Below are positions 9,478-17,631 of a stretch of DNA of 64,000 nt, in pieces (the first letter of the stretch is position 1; each line of letters begins with the position of its first letter). Position numbers and translations under genes: made by a program. The notes under the pieces are model-generated. The model was given only the letters and a program-made list of their open reading frames with translations. It had not been told where the DNA came from and ran no database searches. The DNA comes from Prodigiosinella confusarubida (GTDB taxonomy: Bacteria; Pseudomonadota; Gammaproteobacteria; Enterobacterales; Enterobacteriaceae): the NCBI RefSeq assembly GCF_002847015.1, contig NZ_CP025085.1, positions 3,720,001-3,784,000 of the forward strand, given 5' to 3'.

Positions 9478-9532
9478 TTGAATATAATAATTTGCATATG
9501 CTATAAACGAAGCGTATATATGGCATATGCCA
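9478..9532 (+). promoter_or_regulatory. Promoter and palindromic operators of the DUF134 operon
   Basis: TTGAAT at 9478 and TATAAA at 9502 are spaced 18 bases, a plausible sigma-70 promoter. The palindrome GCATATGC occurs at 9493-9500 inside the spacer and again as TGGCATATGCCA at 9521-9532 near the expected transcription start, 29 bases apart. This layout is typical of autorepression; the adjacent DUF134 protein has a helix-turn-helix and is the natural candidate to bind it. Confidence 0.45.
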
Positions 9533-9548
9533 CTATAGAGGAGACGTT

Positions 9549-9866
9549 ATGCCGCGACCTAAAATTCCAAGAATCATTTGTGGAAGGCCCGCTAATAGCT
9601 GTTTCAAACCTAATGGCCGGTCAATGAATCAGCTTGAACGTGTCTATCTGAAAGAAGATGAGTTTGAAGCATTACGGCTGGTTGATCTGATGGGAATGCA
9701 GCAACAGGAAGCCGCCGTCGAAATGGGCGTTTCCCGTCAAACACTGGCCAACGTATTAAAAGCAGCCCGCTTTAAAGTCGTGGACTGCCTGTCTCAGGGG
9801 AAAGCCCTGATGATGTCCCATAATGAGAGGAGTATTGACAATGATCACAGCCATTCCGATGAATGA
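9549..9866 (+). CDS. DUF134 (UPF0251) DNA-binding protein
   Basis: A 105-residue protein with the family signature MPRPKIPRIICGRP at the N-terminus, then a sigma-70-region-4-like helix-turn-helix: LKEDEFEALRLVDLMGMQQQ followed by EAAVEMGVSRQTLANVLKAA (about residues 35-85). The acidic-histidine tail is short. The family is annotated as a putative transcription regulator, often beside NifX/NifB-type cofactor proteins. The RBS GAGGAG precedes the ATG. Its end overlaps the next gene by 26 bases, so the two are translationally linked. Palindromes immediately upstream suggest autoregulation. Confidence 0.88.
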   Translation: MPRPKIPRIICGRPANSCFKPNGRSMNQLERVYLKEDEFEALRLVDLMGMQQQEAAVEMGVSRQTLANVLKAARFKVVDCLSQGKALMMSHNERSIDNDHSHSDE

Positions 9867-10359
9867 AGATCGTATTGCCGGGCACTTTACCAAAGCGCTG
9901 AGCATCGCGTTCATTAATGAGCATGGCACAGAGATAAGTCGCCATGCTAATCCGGCACTGGACACCAACTGTACCGGCAAGCAGCAACTGATTGAGTTAC
10001 TTCTTGAACAACAAGCCGACCATATCATCGTGCGTAATATTGGTACACAGATGCTGGGACGCTTACTGGAACATCATTTCCAGGTATTCCAACTGGATGG
10101 ACGTCAACCTGATACGCTCAAACCAGACGACATCCCCGTAACCGCATTAACTGAAGCCAGTCAAGGGAAAGCCTCGCCAAACCATGCTAACAAGCCGGAA
10201 GGTGGATGTGGCTGTCACCATCATGATGACAATCCCGCTACTGACGGAATTGTCAGACGCTGCTGCCAGCAAGATGCCATTCATGCGCCTGGACATAGCG
10301 CCTGCCATTCAAGTGGGAACAAGTCCGGTCATGGTCACGGTAAATGCTGCCATTCATGA
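9841..10359 (+). CDS. NifX/NifB-type dinitrogenase cofactor-binding domain protein with metal-rich tail
   Basis: Residues 1-105 form the dinitrogenase iron-molybdenum cofactor-binding fold (MITAIPMNEDRIAGHFTKA..., ...ADHIIVRNIGTQMLGRLLEHH). The family binds Fe-S or Fe-Mo-S cofactor precursors, but many bacteria without nitrogenase keep such proteins with unknown roles. The start at 9841 has a GAGAGG site. Residues about 120-172 are a Cys/His-rich tail (GGCGCHHHDD, CCQQD, HAPGHSACHS, GHGHGKCCHS), very probably a metal-binding extension. It is encoded overlapping the DUF134 gene and ends 5 bases before an ERIC element. Confidence 0.85.
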   Translation: MITAIPMNEDRIAGHFTKALSIAFINEHGTEISRHANPALDTNCTGKQQLIELLLEQQADHIIVRNIGTQMLGRLLEHHFQVFQLDGRQPDTLKPDDIPVTALTEASQGKASPNHANKPEGGCGCHHHDDNPATDGIVRRCCQQDAIHAPGHSACHSSGNKSGHGHGKCCHS

Positions 10360-10364
10360 TGATC

Positions 10365-10493
10365 TATACCCAAAATAATTCGAGTTGCAGGAAGGCGGCA
10401 AGAGAGTGAATCCCGATGAGCTTACTCAGATAAGTGATTCGGGTGAATGAGCGCAGCCAACACACCTGCAACTTGAAGTATGACGGGTCTATA
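10365..10493. repeat. ERIC element, full length
   Basis: About 128 bases with TATACCC and GGGTCTATA ends and the core TGAATCCCGATGAGCTTACTCA...AAGTGATTCGGGTGA, matching the enterobacterial repetitive intergenic consensus and its long imperfect palindrome. It separates the NifX-like gene from the AhpD-like gene. Confidence 0.9.
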
Positions 10494-10508
10494 CTTATTT
10501 ATCTTGCG

Positions 10509-10522
10509 GTGGGAACACCCAC
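10509..10522. promoter_or_regulatory. Small inverted repeat before the AhpD-like gene
   Basis: GTGGG-AACA-CCCAC is a perfect 5-base-pair stem with a 4-base loop, 34 bases before the ATG. No T-run follows, so it is not a terminator; it could be an operator or a leader hairpin. Confidence 0.3.
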
Positions 10523-10556
10523 TATCGAGCCATACGTTTGTTAACAGGAGCCAAGC

Positions 10557-10898
10557 ATGAGCAAGAGTTACAAAACCATTAATCAGGAACAACGTCAGTT
10601 AAGCATGGCTTACCAAAAAGAGAGTACGGAGGTCATGGATGCGTTCATGACGCTGCACAAAGCAGCCATAAAGGAAGGCGCGCTAAGCATCAAGCAAAAA
10701 GAGCTAATCGCGCTGGGCATCGCTATTGCCGCGCGTTGCGACGGTTGTATCGCTGCTCATGTTGCCGACTCACTCAAGGCCGGAGCCAAAAGAGAAGAAC
10801 TGGTAGAGGCCATCGATGTTGCCATTTTAATGGGCGGTGGCCCATCGATGATATATGGCACCCAGGCACTTGCCGCCGTTACTGAATTAACTGAATAA
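10557..10898 (+). CDS. AhpD-fold carboxymuconolactone decarboxylase family protein
   Basis: A 113-residue all-helical protein with the AhpD active-site pattern: KQKELIALGIAIAARCDGCIAAH, giving Cys61-X2-Cys64-X3-His68. Members act as thiol peroxidases or gamma-carboxymuconolactone decarboxylases; the CXXC form points to a redox role. An AGGAG site precedes the ATG. It may be co-transcribed with the DUF134/NifX-like pair through the ERIC element, but a separate promoter cannot be excluded. Small stand-alone members of this type are mostly uncharacterised. Confidence 0.87.
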   Translation: MSKSYKTINQEQRQLSMAYQKESTEVMDAFMTLHKAAIKEGALSIKQKELIALGIAIAARCDGCIAAHVADSLKAGAKREELVEAIDVAILMGGGPSMIYGTQALAAVTELTE

Positions 10899-10985
10899 TT
10901 CCGACTGACTTCCATACCGCGCCTGAGTCTGTATTCATTGACTGATTCCAGCGATTATCAAAAAGGCGCGGATGCAAAAACCAGA

Positions 10986-11112
10986 TATACCCTGAATAAT
11001 TCAAGTTGCAGGAAGGCGGCAACACAACGAATCCCCGGAGCTTACCCCCATAAGTGACCAGGGTGAGTGAGGAGAGCTAACACTCCCCGCAATTTGAAGG
11101 ATGATGGGTATA
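10986..11112. repeat. ERIC element, full length
   Basis: Begins TATACCCTGAATAATTCAAG and ends GATGGGTATA, with core GAATCCCCGGAGCTTA...AAGTGACCAGGGTGAG. This copy is the closest in the window to the published ERIC core (CCC-GGAGCTTAC, GTGAC--GGGTGAG). Confidence 0.9.
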
Positions 11113-11317
11113 AGATAGGTATTAATGCGAATCTGCTAATAACAGCATTATTAATTTTTAGTTAAGGTTTATATTATTCATAGCATGAAACATTCAATCA
11201 AAAATAATAAAAAACATCACTAATTCTACTAATAATCGGTTGAGATAAACATAATTACTGATCCGATGAATATACCTGTTATCTCGCACATTGCTGATAT
11301 ATTGGTATCCTTCAGTT

Positions 11318-11378
11318 ACCCGGCACATCTCTGGGCTTCACCCCTTGGTGCAGCCGTCAGCCGCACGCAAACAACTCT
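11318..11378. repeat. Short dispersed repeat, copy 2
   Basis: ACCCGGCACATCTCTGGGCTT... through CAGCCGTCAGCCGCACGCAAAC resembles 2619-2680 block by block. It is flanked on both sides by AT-rich DNA with no gene, as is copy 1. Confidence 0.4.
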
Positions 11379-11589
11379 ATATAATATTAAATAAAATCAA
11401 TAAATTATATTGAAAAATCAGAAGCCACTTACCTCCTATCTTCCAGCATATTGAAACCTGTTGGGTATAACAACATTGTAATATAATCCCGTAACATAGT
11501 TAGTGCAGATAAAATAGTTATTGAAAAAATGAAAACAGATAATTATTTCCACTAAATTAAAAAATAAAGATCAATTGGTTAATTCATCG

Positions 11590-11605
11590 CGTGACACAGA
11601 TCAAC
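11590..11605. promoter_or_regulatory. Weak CRP/FNR-like site
   Basis: CGTGA-CACAGA-TCAAC keeps the spacing of TGTGA-N6-TCACA with 4/5 and 3/5 matches. It lies about 65-80 bases before the chemoreceptor start, a suitable activating position. Confidence 0.25.
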
Positions 11606-11668
11606 GTTATGTCATATCAATATACTTTACGATGATTTAACATTTACTCAAGGATAATGGAGAGAATA

Positions 11669-13627
11669 ATGGGAATAATATCGTCTTTCCTCTCTGCTGC
11701 CGGTAAAATCGGCATTCACGGAACCAGCCCCACCAGTGGTAGCTTTGATTGTGATGCCCTGCCAACATCACTCCACGCAGCCGGTGTTCCCAATAAATCA
11801 GGTCTGCTGCTTACTTTCGTGCCTCCCAATGTGAATTTTCCGCAGGTCAGTGCTGCCTGGCAGCGGTTCTCCACCCCCAACAGAACCGTGATAACCCTTT
11901 CATCGACAGGAGCGTTGTGCACCAAACCAGACGCCTCCACCTACTGCGACATGGAGGGCCATCAGGGCAGTTGGTTATGGTTACCTCAGTCATTGATTTC
12001 CCAACATGAAGTCCACATGGTTGATCTGCACGTGCAGCGAAAAGCCACTGCACGTCAGCGGATTGATGCTATTCGCAAGGAATTGGAACGACTTGATGTC
12101 AAAATGCCGTTATCGGCGGACAGAACGTTTGCCATGGTGTATTGCGATGGACTTTCTGCCTCGGAAGGTTTTTTGATGCAGGCCTGGTATGCCTGCGGAC
12201 GCTTTCCCTGCCTGCCGATTGGTGGTTCTGCTGGCGGTAAACTGGATTTTAGCGCCACTTATATCGGTACTGGCGGTTCAGTACTACAGGGAAAAGCGGT
12301 ATTAATTTTCTGCCGAATGGCTAAAGGCAAATCCTTTGCACCATTCAAAAGTCAAAACTTTGAACCGACATCAAAAAGCTGGCTGGTTGCCGAAGCCGAC
12401 CCGGTGGCACGTACCGTTACCTCAGTATTCGATGATCAAGGCCAGACAATACCCATTGTTGCAGCATTAGCCGATTACCTCCGTTGTCCACCAGATCAAA
12501 TCGGCAATCGCCTGGAGGGAAAAACCTTTGCAGTAAAAGTGGATAACGAATATTTCATTCGTTCTGTGGCGGCAATCAAAGCTGATCATATCGACTTTTT
12601 CTGCGATCTGGAGTTCGGCGACCGACTCCATCTGCTTCAGGCAACCGATTTTATCGCCACAACCCACAATGACTGGCAGCAGTTCATTTCCCACTGCGGT
12701 ACAACACCCAGTGGCCTGCTGCTTAACGACTGTGTTCTACGACGAATGGGAAATCTCACAAAGCTGGGTAAGGCCAGTTTTTTCGGCAACGTCCCGGCCG
12801 CAGGCTTTTCCAGCTTTGGTGAAATTCTCGGTGTTCCTATTAACCAAACCTTGTCAGCGCTGGCTTTCTTCAATCGCGATATCCAGGCCATGACTCGCTT
12901 TCCTGTCGAATATGCGGCATATGCGGGTCATTATGCGCAACGTTCATTGCGCCGCTGGGAAGCGCTCAACAGCATTCAATCTCATGTTGTCAATCAGGTC
13001 GTAGACTATGAACGAACACTCGCGCCGTTGTTAAGCACTCTGCCCCAACTCGAAGAGGCGACGATGCGTCAGAGCAAAACACTGGAAATGGCGCAATCCA
13101 GTATCCGCGAAATCAGCGACAGTGCGACATTAACCCGCGCCGAACAGGATCGGCTGGAAAACGGTCTTAACGATCTGGAGCATATTTCGCTCGGTATCAG
13201 TCAAATAACCGGCGGTATCAACGCCATTGCCGATAAAACCAATCTGCTGGCGCTTAACGCGGCAGTCGAGGCTGCCCGGGCTGGCGAGGCAGGCCGGGGT
13301 TTTGCCGTCGTCGCTGAAGAAGTGCGCAAACTTGCCAGCTCGTCAAAAGAGCAGGTGGATGCCACCACAAAAAGCATTAAGGAAGCGGTGAATACCATTG
13401 CTCATATTCGGGAAATTGCCTCACAAACGGTCAGTACGACACAAGAAATGGCTGATAAGAGCATTTCTGCCGCGAATCAGATTGCCAGCATGAGTGCGGA
13501 TACCAACAAAAACCACAGTAACCTCACCGCGAATCTGAATAATCTGAAAGAACTGGTCAAAGGGATGGATGCCATGCAGGACGCACTTGACCAATTAACC
13601 ATGTTGCAACGATTGACATCATCCTGA
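11669..13627 (+). CDS. Soluble methyl-accepting chemotaxis protein with FIST sensor domain
   Basis: A 652-residue chemoreceptor. Residues about 35-235 are a FIST N domain and about 240-385 a FIST C domain, which bind small ligands, probably amino acids. The C-terminal signalling part has the conserved hairpin tip around residues 514-555 ([20 protein letters not shown], then [18 protein letters not shown]), which contacts CheW/CheA. No transmembrane helix is visible, so this is a cytoplasmic receptor. The ATG at 11669 (GGAGAG six bases upstream) was preferred to one four codons earlier. It is a single gene, ended by a hairpin at 13642. Confidence 0.93.
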   Translation: MGIISSFLSAAGKIGIHGTSPTSGSFDCDALPTSLHAAGVPNKSGLLLTFVPPNVNFPQVSAAWQRFSTPNRTVITLSSTGALCTKPDASTYCDMEGHQGSWLWLPQSLISQHEVHMVDLHVQRKATARQRIDAIRKELERLDVKMPLSADRTFAMVYCDGLSASEGFLMQAWYACGRFPCLPIGGSAGGKLDFSATYIGTGGSVLQGKAVLIFCRMAKGKSFAPFKSQNFEPTSKSWLVAEADPVARTVTSVFDDQGQTIPIVAALADYLRCPPDQIGNRLEGKTFAVKVDNEYFIRSVAAIKADHIDFFCDLEFGDRLHLLQATDFIATTHNDWQQFISHCGTTPSGLLLNDCVLRRMGNLTKLGKASFFGNVPAAGFSSFGEILGVPINQTLSALAFFNRDIQAMTRFPVEYAAYAGHYAQRSLRRWEALNSIQSHVVNQVVDYERTLAPLLSTLPQLEEATMRQSKTLEMAQSSIREISDSATLTRAEQDRLENGLNDLEHISLGISQITGGINAIADKTNLLALNAAVEAARAGEAGRGFAVVAEEVRKLASSSKEQVDATTKSIKEAVNTIAHIREIASQTVSTTQEMADKSISAANQIASMSADTNKNHSNLTANLNNLKELVKGMDAMQDALDQLTMLQRLTSS

Positions 13628-13641
13628 TGTACTGAATATTC

Positions 13642-13678
13642 GGCCCCCTCCTACCCGTGACGAATACACGAGGGGGCC
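13642..13678. terminator. Hairpin between convergent genes
   Basis: GGCCCCCTC ... GAGGGGGCC is a perfect 9-base-pair GC stem with a 19-base loop between the chemoreceptor and the Lrp-type gene that converge on it. No good T-run follows on either strand, so termination is likely but not classic. Confidence 0.6.
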
Positions 13679-13689
13679 AGCATTAATAG

Positions 13690-14205
13690 TCAGGATAAAG
13701 GGAGTTCTGCGTGAGTCTGGCGGGTAATCAGTGATCGCAACGGAACACTGCTTTTCATAATCGGCGATTTAATAACAATATAACTAAAGTATTTATCGAT
13801 ACCGACTTTGCGGTCCAACAGCCCTTCTATCACGTCCTGATAATGCTCAATGCTGCGGGTAATGAAACGCAGCAGATAGTCGTACCCGCCGGTAATCAGG
13901 TGACACTCCATCAGTTCATCCACCTCGCGGATCGCGTTTTCAAACTTGATGAACTCTTCCCGGCGATGCCCTGCCAACGTCACTTCAGTAAACACCGTTA
14001 CCGAATCGGTAATTTTAGTGAGGTTGATATGTGCCTCATAGCCAGTAATAAAGCCTGCGGCTTCCAGTCTTTTTACCCGTTGCAGGCAAGGGCTGGGGGA
14101 AAGGCCAACCGCGTCAGCAAGGTTCACGTTACTGATACGACCATCTTTTTGCAGGTGTACCAGAATATTGATATCAATGCGGTCAAGTTTCATTAAACCG
14201 TTCAT
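13690..14205 (-). CDS. Lrp/AsnC-family transcriptional regulator
   Basis: 171 residues. N-terminal winged helix-turn-helix (LDRIDINILVHLQKDGRISN, then LADAVGLSPSPCLQRVKRLE), followed by the RAM ligand-binding domain (TEVTLAGHRREEFIKFENAI, ECHLITGGYDYLLRF). Lrp-type proteins sense amino acids and usually control adjacent genes. The ATG at 14205 has an AGGGGGG site 6 bases away. The gene lies at the distal end of the leftward amine-catabolic block, about 160 bases after the aminotransferase and on the same strand. Its likely ligand is the substrate or product of that pathway; this is inference. Confidence 0.92.
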   Translation of the reverse strand: MNGLMKLDRIDINILVHLQKDGRISNVNLADAVGLSPSPCLQRVKRLEAAGFITGYEAHINLTKITDSVTVFTEVTLAGHRREEFIKFENAIREVDELMECHLITGGYDYLLRFITRSIEHYQDVIEGLLDRKVGIDKYFSYIVIKSPIMKSSVPLRSLITRQTHAELPLS

Positions 14206-14365
14206 AACCCCCCTCATTGGCCAGTCAGACGCTATTACTCAGATGATATAGCACGACTCCGACGGTATAACACGCTTTCGACCTGTTACGCCAGTGTTAA
14301 CCCTGGGCATACCATCGGTGTGTGATTTGTGAATAATGCTTTAAAATCAATAAGGAGTGAAATTA

Positions 14366-15682
14366 CTATCCCAAGCGTCCCGAGGCACGAGCCAGTGCAA
14401 TATCAAAGATATGCGAGGCTTCTTCCAGTTGCGAATCACTGGTGACCAGCGGTGCCAGAAAACGGATGGTATTACGGTATACCCCGCATTTAATCAGTAA
14501 CAGCCCTTCCTGACAGGCATAATCCAGAATTTTCTGCGTCAATGCAGCATCCGGTTTACGGCTATCTGGATCGACTATTTCGGCAGCCAGCATAAAGCCC
14601 GTGCCGCGCACGTCACCGATGCAGGCATACTTTTCCGCCAGTTGCTGCAATCTGGCCCGCAGTTGCTGCCCCAGCGTATTTGCCCGAACCAGCAACGTCC
14701 CTTCTTCCATCAGATCCAACACCGCCAGCGCAGCAGCGCAGGCCAGGGCGTTACCACCATAAGTACCGCCCAACCCGCCTGGCAGAGCGGCATCCATTAT
14801 ATCGCCGCGACCAATCACCCCAGAAATCGGTAATCCGCCGCCAAGACTTTTGGCAACCGTGATCAGATCAGGCACGATGCCGCTGTGCTCATAACCAAAC
14901 ATTTTTCCGGTGCGGCCAAAACCACTCTGGATCTCATCACAAATCAATACGATGCCGTGCTGCTGGGTTAATTGCCGCAGCGCCTGCATAAAATGGGGTG
15001 ATGCGGGCAAAAAACCACCGTCCCCTTGTATCGGTTCGATAATTATCGCTGCGACCCGCTCCGCCTGAATTTGTGCTACAAACAGCGATTCCAGCGCCGC
15101 CAGACAGGTAATTTCAGTGATGCCATGGAAGGTATTGGGAAATGGAACCCGATAGATATCTCCCGGGAACGGGCCGAAATTCTGTTTGTAGGGCTGACTC
15201 ATGCCGGTGAGCGCAATACCTAGCGATGTACGGCCATGAAAAGCGCCGTCAAAAGCTATCACACCACTGCGCCCGGTATAGGCTCGGGCTATTTTCACCG
15301 CATTTTCCACAGCTTCGGCACCGCTGGTAAAAAATATGCTTTTATACGCCACGTCGCTGCCCATCAACTGATTCAGTCGCCGCGCCAATTCAATGTAACC
15401 GGGATACGCCGCCACCTGGAAACAGACATGAGAAACCTGCTGGAGCTGTTGCTGTACCGCAGACACTACCGCCGGGTGATTATGGCCCACATTCAGGACG
15501 CCGATTCCGGCGACAAAATCGAGATAACGATTACCTTCAATATCCCAGACCTCAGCCCCTTTGCCTTTGGCGATAACCAATGGATGTGCGGTGACGACAC
15601 CACGCGGGATATGCTCTGCGCGGGAATCCAGTAACAGGGTGTTATCAGCAAATACCTGCTGTTCAGCCATAAATTTCTGCAT
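14366..15682 (-). CDS. Class III omega-aminotransferase (GABA/diamine type)
   Basis: PLP-dependent aminotransferase of 438 residues related to GabT/PuuE (4-aminobutyrate:2-oxoglutarate) enzymes. Visible landmarks: FVAGIGVLNVGHNHPAVV, the cofactor-binding FTSGAEAVENAVKIAR, AFHGRTSLGIALTG, CDEIQSGFGRTGKMF and the Schiff-base lysine in LITVAKSLGGGLPISG. It would convert an omega-amino acid or diamine to the semialdehyde. A GAGG site precedes the ATG. The 170-base gap from the upstream dehydrogenase gene may hold its own promoter. The exact substrate cannot be read from the sequence. Confidence 0.92.
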   Translation of the reverse strand: MQKFMAEQQVFADNTLLLDSRAEHIPRGVVTAHPLVIAKGKGAEVWDIEGNRYLDFVAGIGVLNVGHNHPAVVSAVQQQLQQVSHVCFQVAAYPGYIELARRLNQLMGSDVAYKSIFFTSGAEAVENAVKIARAYTGRSGVIAFDGAFHGRTSLGIALTGMSQPYKQNFGPFPGDIYRVPFPNTFHGITEITCLAALESLFVAQIQAERVAAIIIEPIQGDGGFLPASPHFMQALRQLTQQHGIVLICDEIQSGFGRTGKMFGYEHSGIVPDLITVAKSLGGGLPISGVIGRGDIMDAALPGGLGGTYGGNALACAAALAVLDLMEEGTLLVRANTLGQQLRARLQQLAEKYACIGDVRGTGFMLAAEIVDPDSRKPDAALTQKILDYACQEGLLLIKCGVYRNTIRFLAPLVTSDSQLEEASHIFDIALARASGRLG

Positions 15683-15852
15683 TGCGTTACCTCATCGACG
15701 GAAAAATATCTGTGCTTATGTAATAAGCGCATTCGGCTGACGATCGGGATCACCGTATCAACAGCATGGACTATTGAGTTAATGGGTATTGCGTAAGTTA
15801 CATTTCAGAGCACACTGCACGAATGGAGCCGATGACAGTGGCAGATCAACGG

Positions 15853-16779
15853 CTAATATCCCTGTTGCCGGTCAATCAGCCCGACCATCGTTTCACCTCG
15901 CTCAAAACGGACGATATTCTCCAGCAATGCCGCAACCGCTCCTTCAGCCTGAGTCTGACTGGCAATATGCGGCGTCAGCCATAATGCCGGGTGGGACCAG
16001 AAAGGATGCGCGGCCGGCAAAGGTTCAGGATCCGTCACATCTACCACCGCCGCGCGCAAATGGTGGCTATCCAGCGCCCGCAATAAGTCCTGATGATCAA
16101 GCTGTGCCCCCCGTCCCACTTGAACCAGCGCTGCCCCTGCGGGAAGCTGTGCAAATAATTGGGCATTCAGCATGCCAGTCGTCGAGGATGTTAACGGCAG
16201 CAGGCAAACCAAAATATCCGTGCGTGCCAGAAACGTGTCGAATTCAGCTTCACCACACCAGCAGCGCACGCCTGGTAACGCCTTCGGCGTACGGCTCCAA
16301 CCGCCACAGTCAAAACCGAACTGTTGCAACTGCGCCAGCACCGCTTTTCCCAGTATGCCCAGCCCCATCACGCCGATACGGCGTTGCGGCGCAGGAATCA
16401 ATTGATGCCCTTGCCAGCGAGCTTCACGTTGTTGTTGCAGATAACGCGGCATGTCACGGTGCAATCCTAAAACCGAAAACGTGACATATTCCACCATCCC
16501 ACGGGTAATGCCCGGTTCGACCATACGCACCACCGGTAATGACCGCGGCAACCTGTGAAAATCGAATTGATCGGCCCCCGCCCCCACTGAAAACAGCACG
16601 TTGAGATTCGGTAAACGCGCCATCAATTCTGCTGGCGCATCCCAGGCCACCAGATATTCCACCGCGGCGGGATCCGGGATCTCCGGCCACTGACGAAAGA
16701 TCGCCGTTGGTTGTTGTTGGGCAATTAGCGCCGCCCATTGCCGACCACGTTCCGGCGTGGATTTAAACAGAATGTTCAT
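15853..16779 (-). CDS. GhrA-like D-2-hydroxyacid dehydrogenase
   Basis: NAD(P)-dependent 2-ketoacid reductase of 308 residues, similar to E. coli GhrA (glyoxylate/hydroxypyruvate reductase). It has the Rossmann motif GVMGLGILGKAV, WSRTPKALPGV typical of GhrA, and the catalytic Arg, Glu and His in VGRGAQLD, DVTDPEPLP and LTPHIAS. The start at 16779 overlaps the stop of the upstream acetyltransferase gene by one base (TGATG), so the two are translationally coupled. In this setting it may reduce a ketoacid made by the FAD enzymes or the aminotransferase. Confidence 0.9.
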   Translation of the reverse strand: MNILFKSTPERGRQWAALIAQQQPTAIFRQWPEIPDPAAVEYLVAWDAPAELMARLPNLNVLFSVGAGADQFDFHRLPRSLPVVRMVEPGITRGMVEYVTFSVLGLHRDMPRYLQQQREARWQGHQLIPAPQRRIGVMGLGILGKAVLAQLQQFGFDCGGWSRTPKALPGVRCWCGEAEFDTFLARTDILVCLLPLTSSTTGMLNAQLFAQLPAGAALVQVGRGAQLDHQDLLRALDSHHLRAAVVDVTDPEPLPAAHPFWSHPALWLTPHIASQTQAEGAVAALLENIVRFERGETMVGLIDRQQGY

Positions 16780-17624
16780 CAGGCCAGCGCCTGCGTCATC
16801 AGAGCAAAGGCACTCATGCCAGCCGGTGTCGGTTGCCAAGGCGTACCACGGATCATCATCACCGGCGCATCCACCTGTTGCAGGCCGCAATCCCTTAACC
16901 AGCTTCCCAGACCCAGTGTTGGATCGCTGTCGATGCGCACAAATTCCCCGTGCCGTGATGACATCAAGGCACTGATCAGCTGTTGCGCCGCCATCGCACT
17001 ATCAGCGATAACGGGGCCGATCACGCATCCACGGCCAAAATGGTGCATGGCCGCGAACCCCACGGTTTTGCCATCCTGCACCAGCATTATTACTCTGGCC
17101 GTCGCCAACAAATGCTCAAACAGCGCCGGGCGATACAACCCATGAGCTTGCTGATCCAACGAGGTCAACAACGCCATGTCATCGGGCAACGCCAGACGTA
17201 ATTGCTGGCCTGGCAGCAGCGGGATCGCCGCTATTGGCCTCAGTCGCGAACATTGATACTGGTGAATTTCTCCAGTGGCGGCGAATCCCAGCCGGGCATA
17301 CAGCCCCTGACCCGCGACGGTCGCATGCAGACGGACATTGCATCCCGGTAACGTATCCAACAGTCCTTCCATCAGCAAACGTCCGATCCCCTGCCCTTGC
17401 CGTGCCTTATCCACCACCACCAGACCGATAGTCGCCCACTCATTCCCCCAGCGCCAGCACAGTGCGGTGCCGACGGGTTGACCATTCGCTTCCGCCACCA
17501 AACCCGTGCCAAGCTTCAGCGCATCCCGCCAGTCTTCCCGGCGATGCGGCCAATCCATCTGCTGTGTTAACAGCCAGCCACAGTCAGCATCTGCGGTAGT
17601 CATCGTGCGTAATCTCAGACTCAT
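16779..17624 (-). CDS. GNAT-family N-acetyltransferase, two-domain
   Basis: 281 residues. The N-terminal half is a GNAT domain with the acetyl-CoA pyrophosphate loop RQGQGIGRLLM near residue 75 and a GLYARLGF helix; the C-terminal half resembles the extra domain found in YitH-like two-domain acetyltransferases. It acetylates an amine or amino acid of unknown identity. It lies 7 bases after the FAD oxidoreductase gene and overlaps the dehydrogenase gene by one base. In a catabolic cluster such an enzyme could protect against or label a reactive amine intermediate. Confidence 0.85.
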   Translation of the reverse strand: MSLRLRTMTTADADCGWLLTQQMDWPHRREDWRDALKLGTGLVAEANGQPVGTALCWRWGNEWATIGLVVVDKARQGQGIGRLLMEGLLDTLPGCNVRLHATVAGQGLYARLGFAATGEIHQYQCSRLRPIAAIPLLPGQQLRLALPDDMALLTSLDQQAHGLYRPALFEHLLATARVIMLVQDGKTVGFAAMHHFGRGCVIGPVIADSAMAAQQLISALMSSRHGEFVRIDSDPTLGLGSWLRDCGLQQVDAPVMMIRGTPWQPTPAGMSAFALMTQALA

Positions 17625-17631
17625 TTTTTCC

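Larger units (their letters stand above)
9193..9548. other. Divergent control region of efeUOB and the DUF134 gene
   Basis: A 356-base region between divergent genes. It holds a Fur-box-like sequence near efeU, a small stem-loop (GGCTTC...GAAGCC at about 9374-9395), and on the right a sigma-70-like promoter with two GCATATGC palindromes before the DUF134 gene. No additional gene is visible. Confidence 0.7.
10899..11668. other. Non-coding region before the FIST chemoreceptor
   Basis: 770 bases without a credible gene. From left: an inverted repeat CCGCGCC/GGCGCGG separated by about 40 bases (10918-10971), a full ERIC element (10986-11112), AT-rich DNA, a second copy of the short repeat seen at 2619 (11318-11378), and more AT-rich DNA leading to the chemoreceptor with a weak CRP-like site. 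No flagellar sigma-28 promoter pattern was found. Confidence 0.65.
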
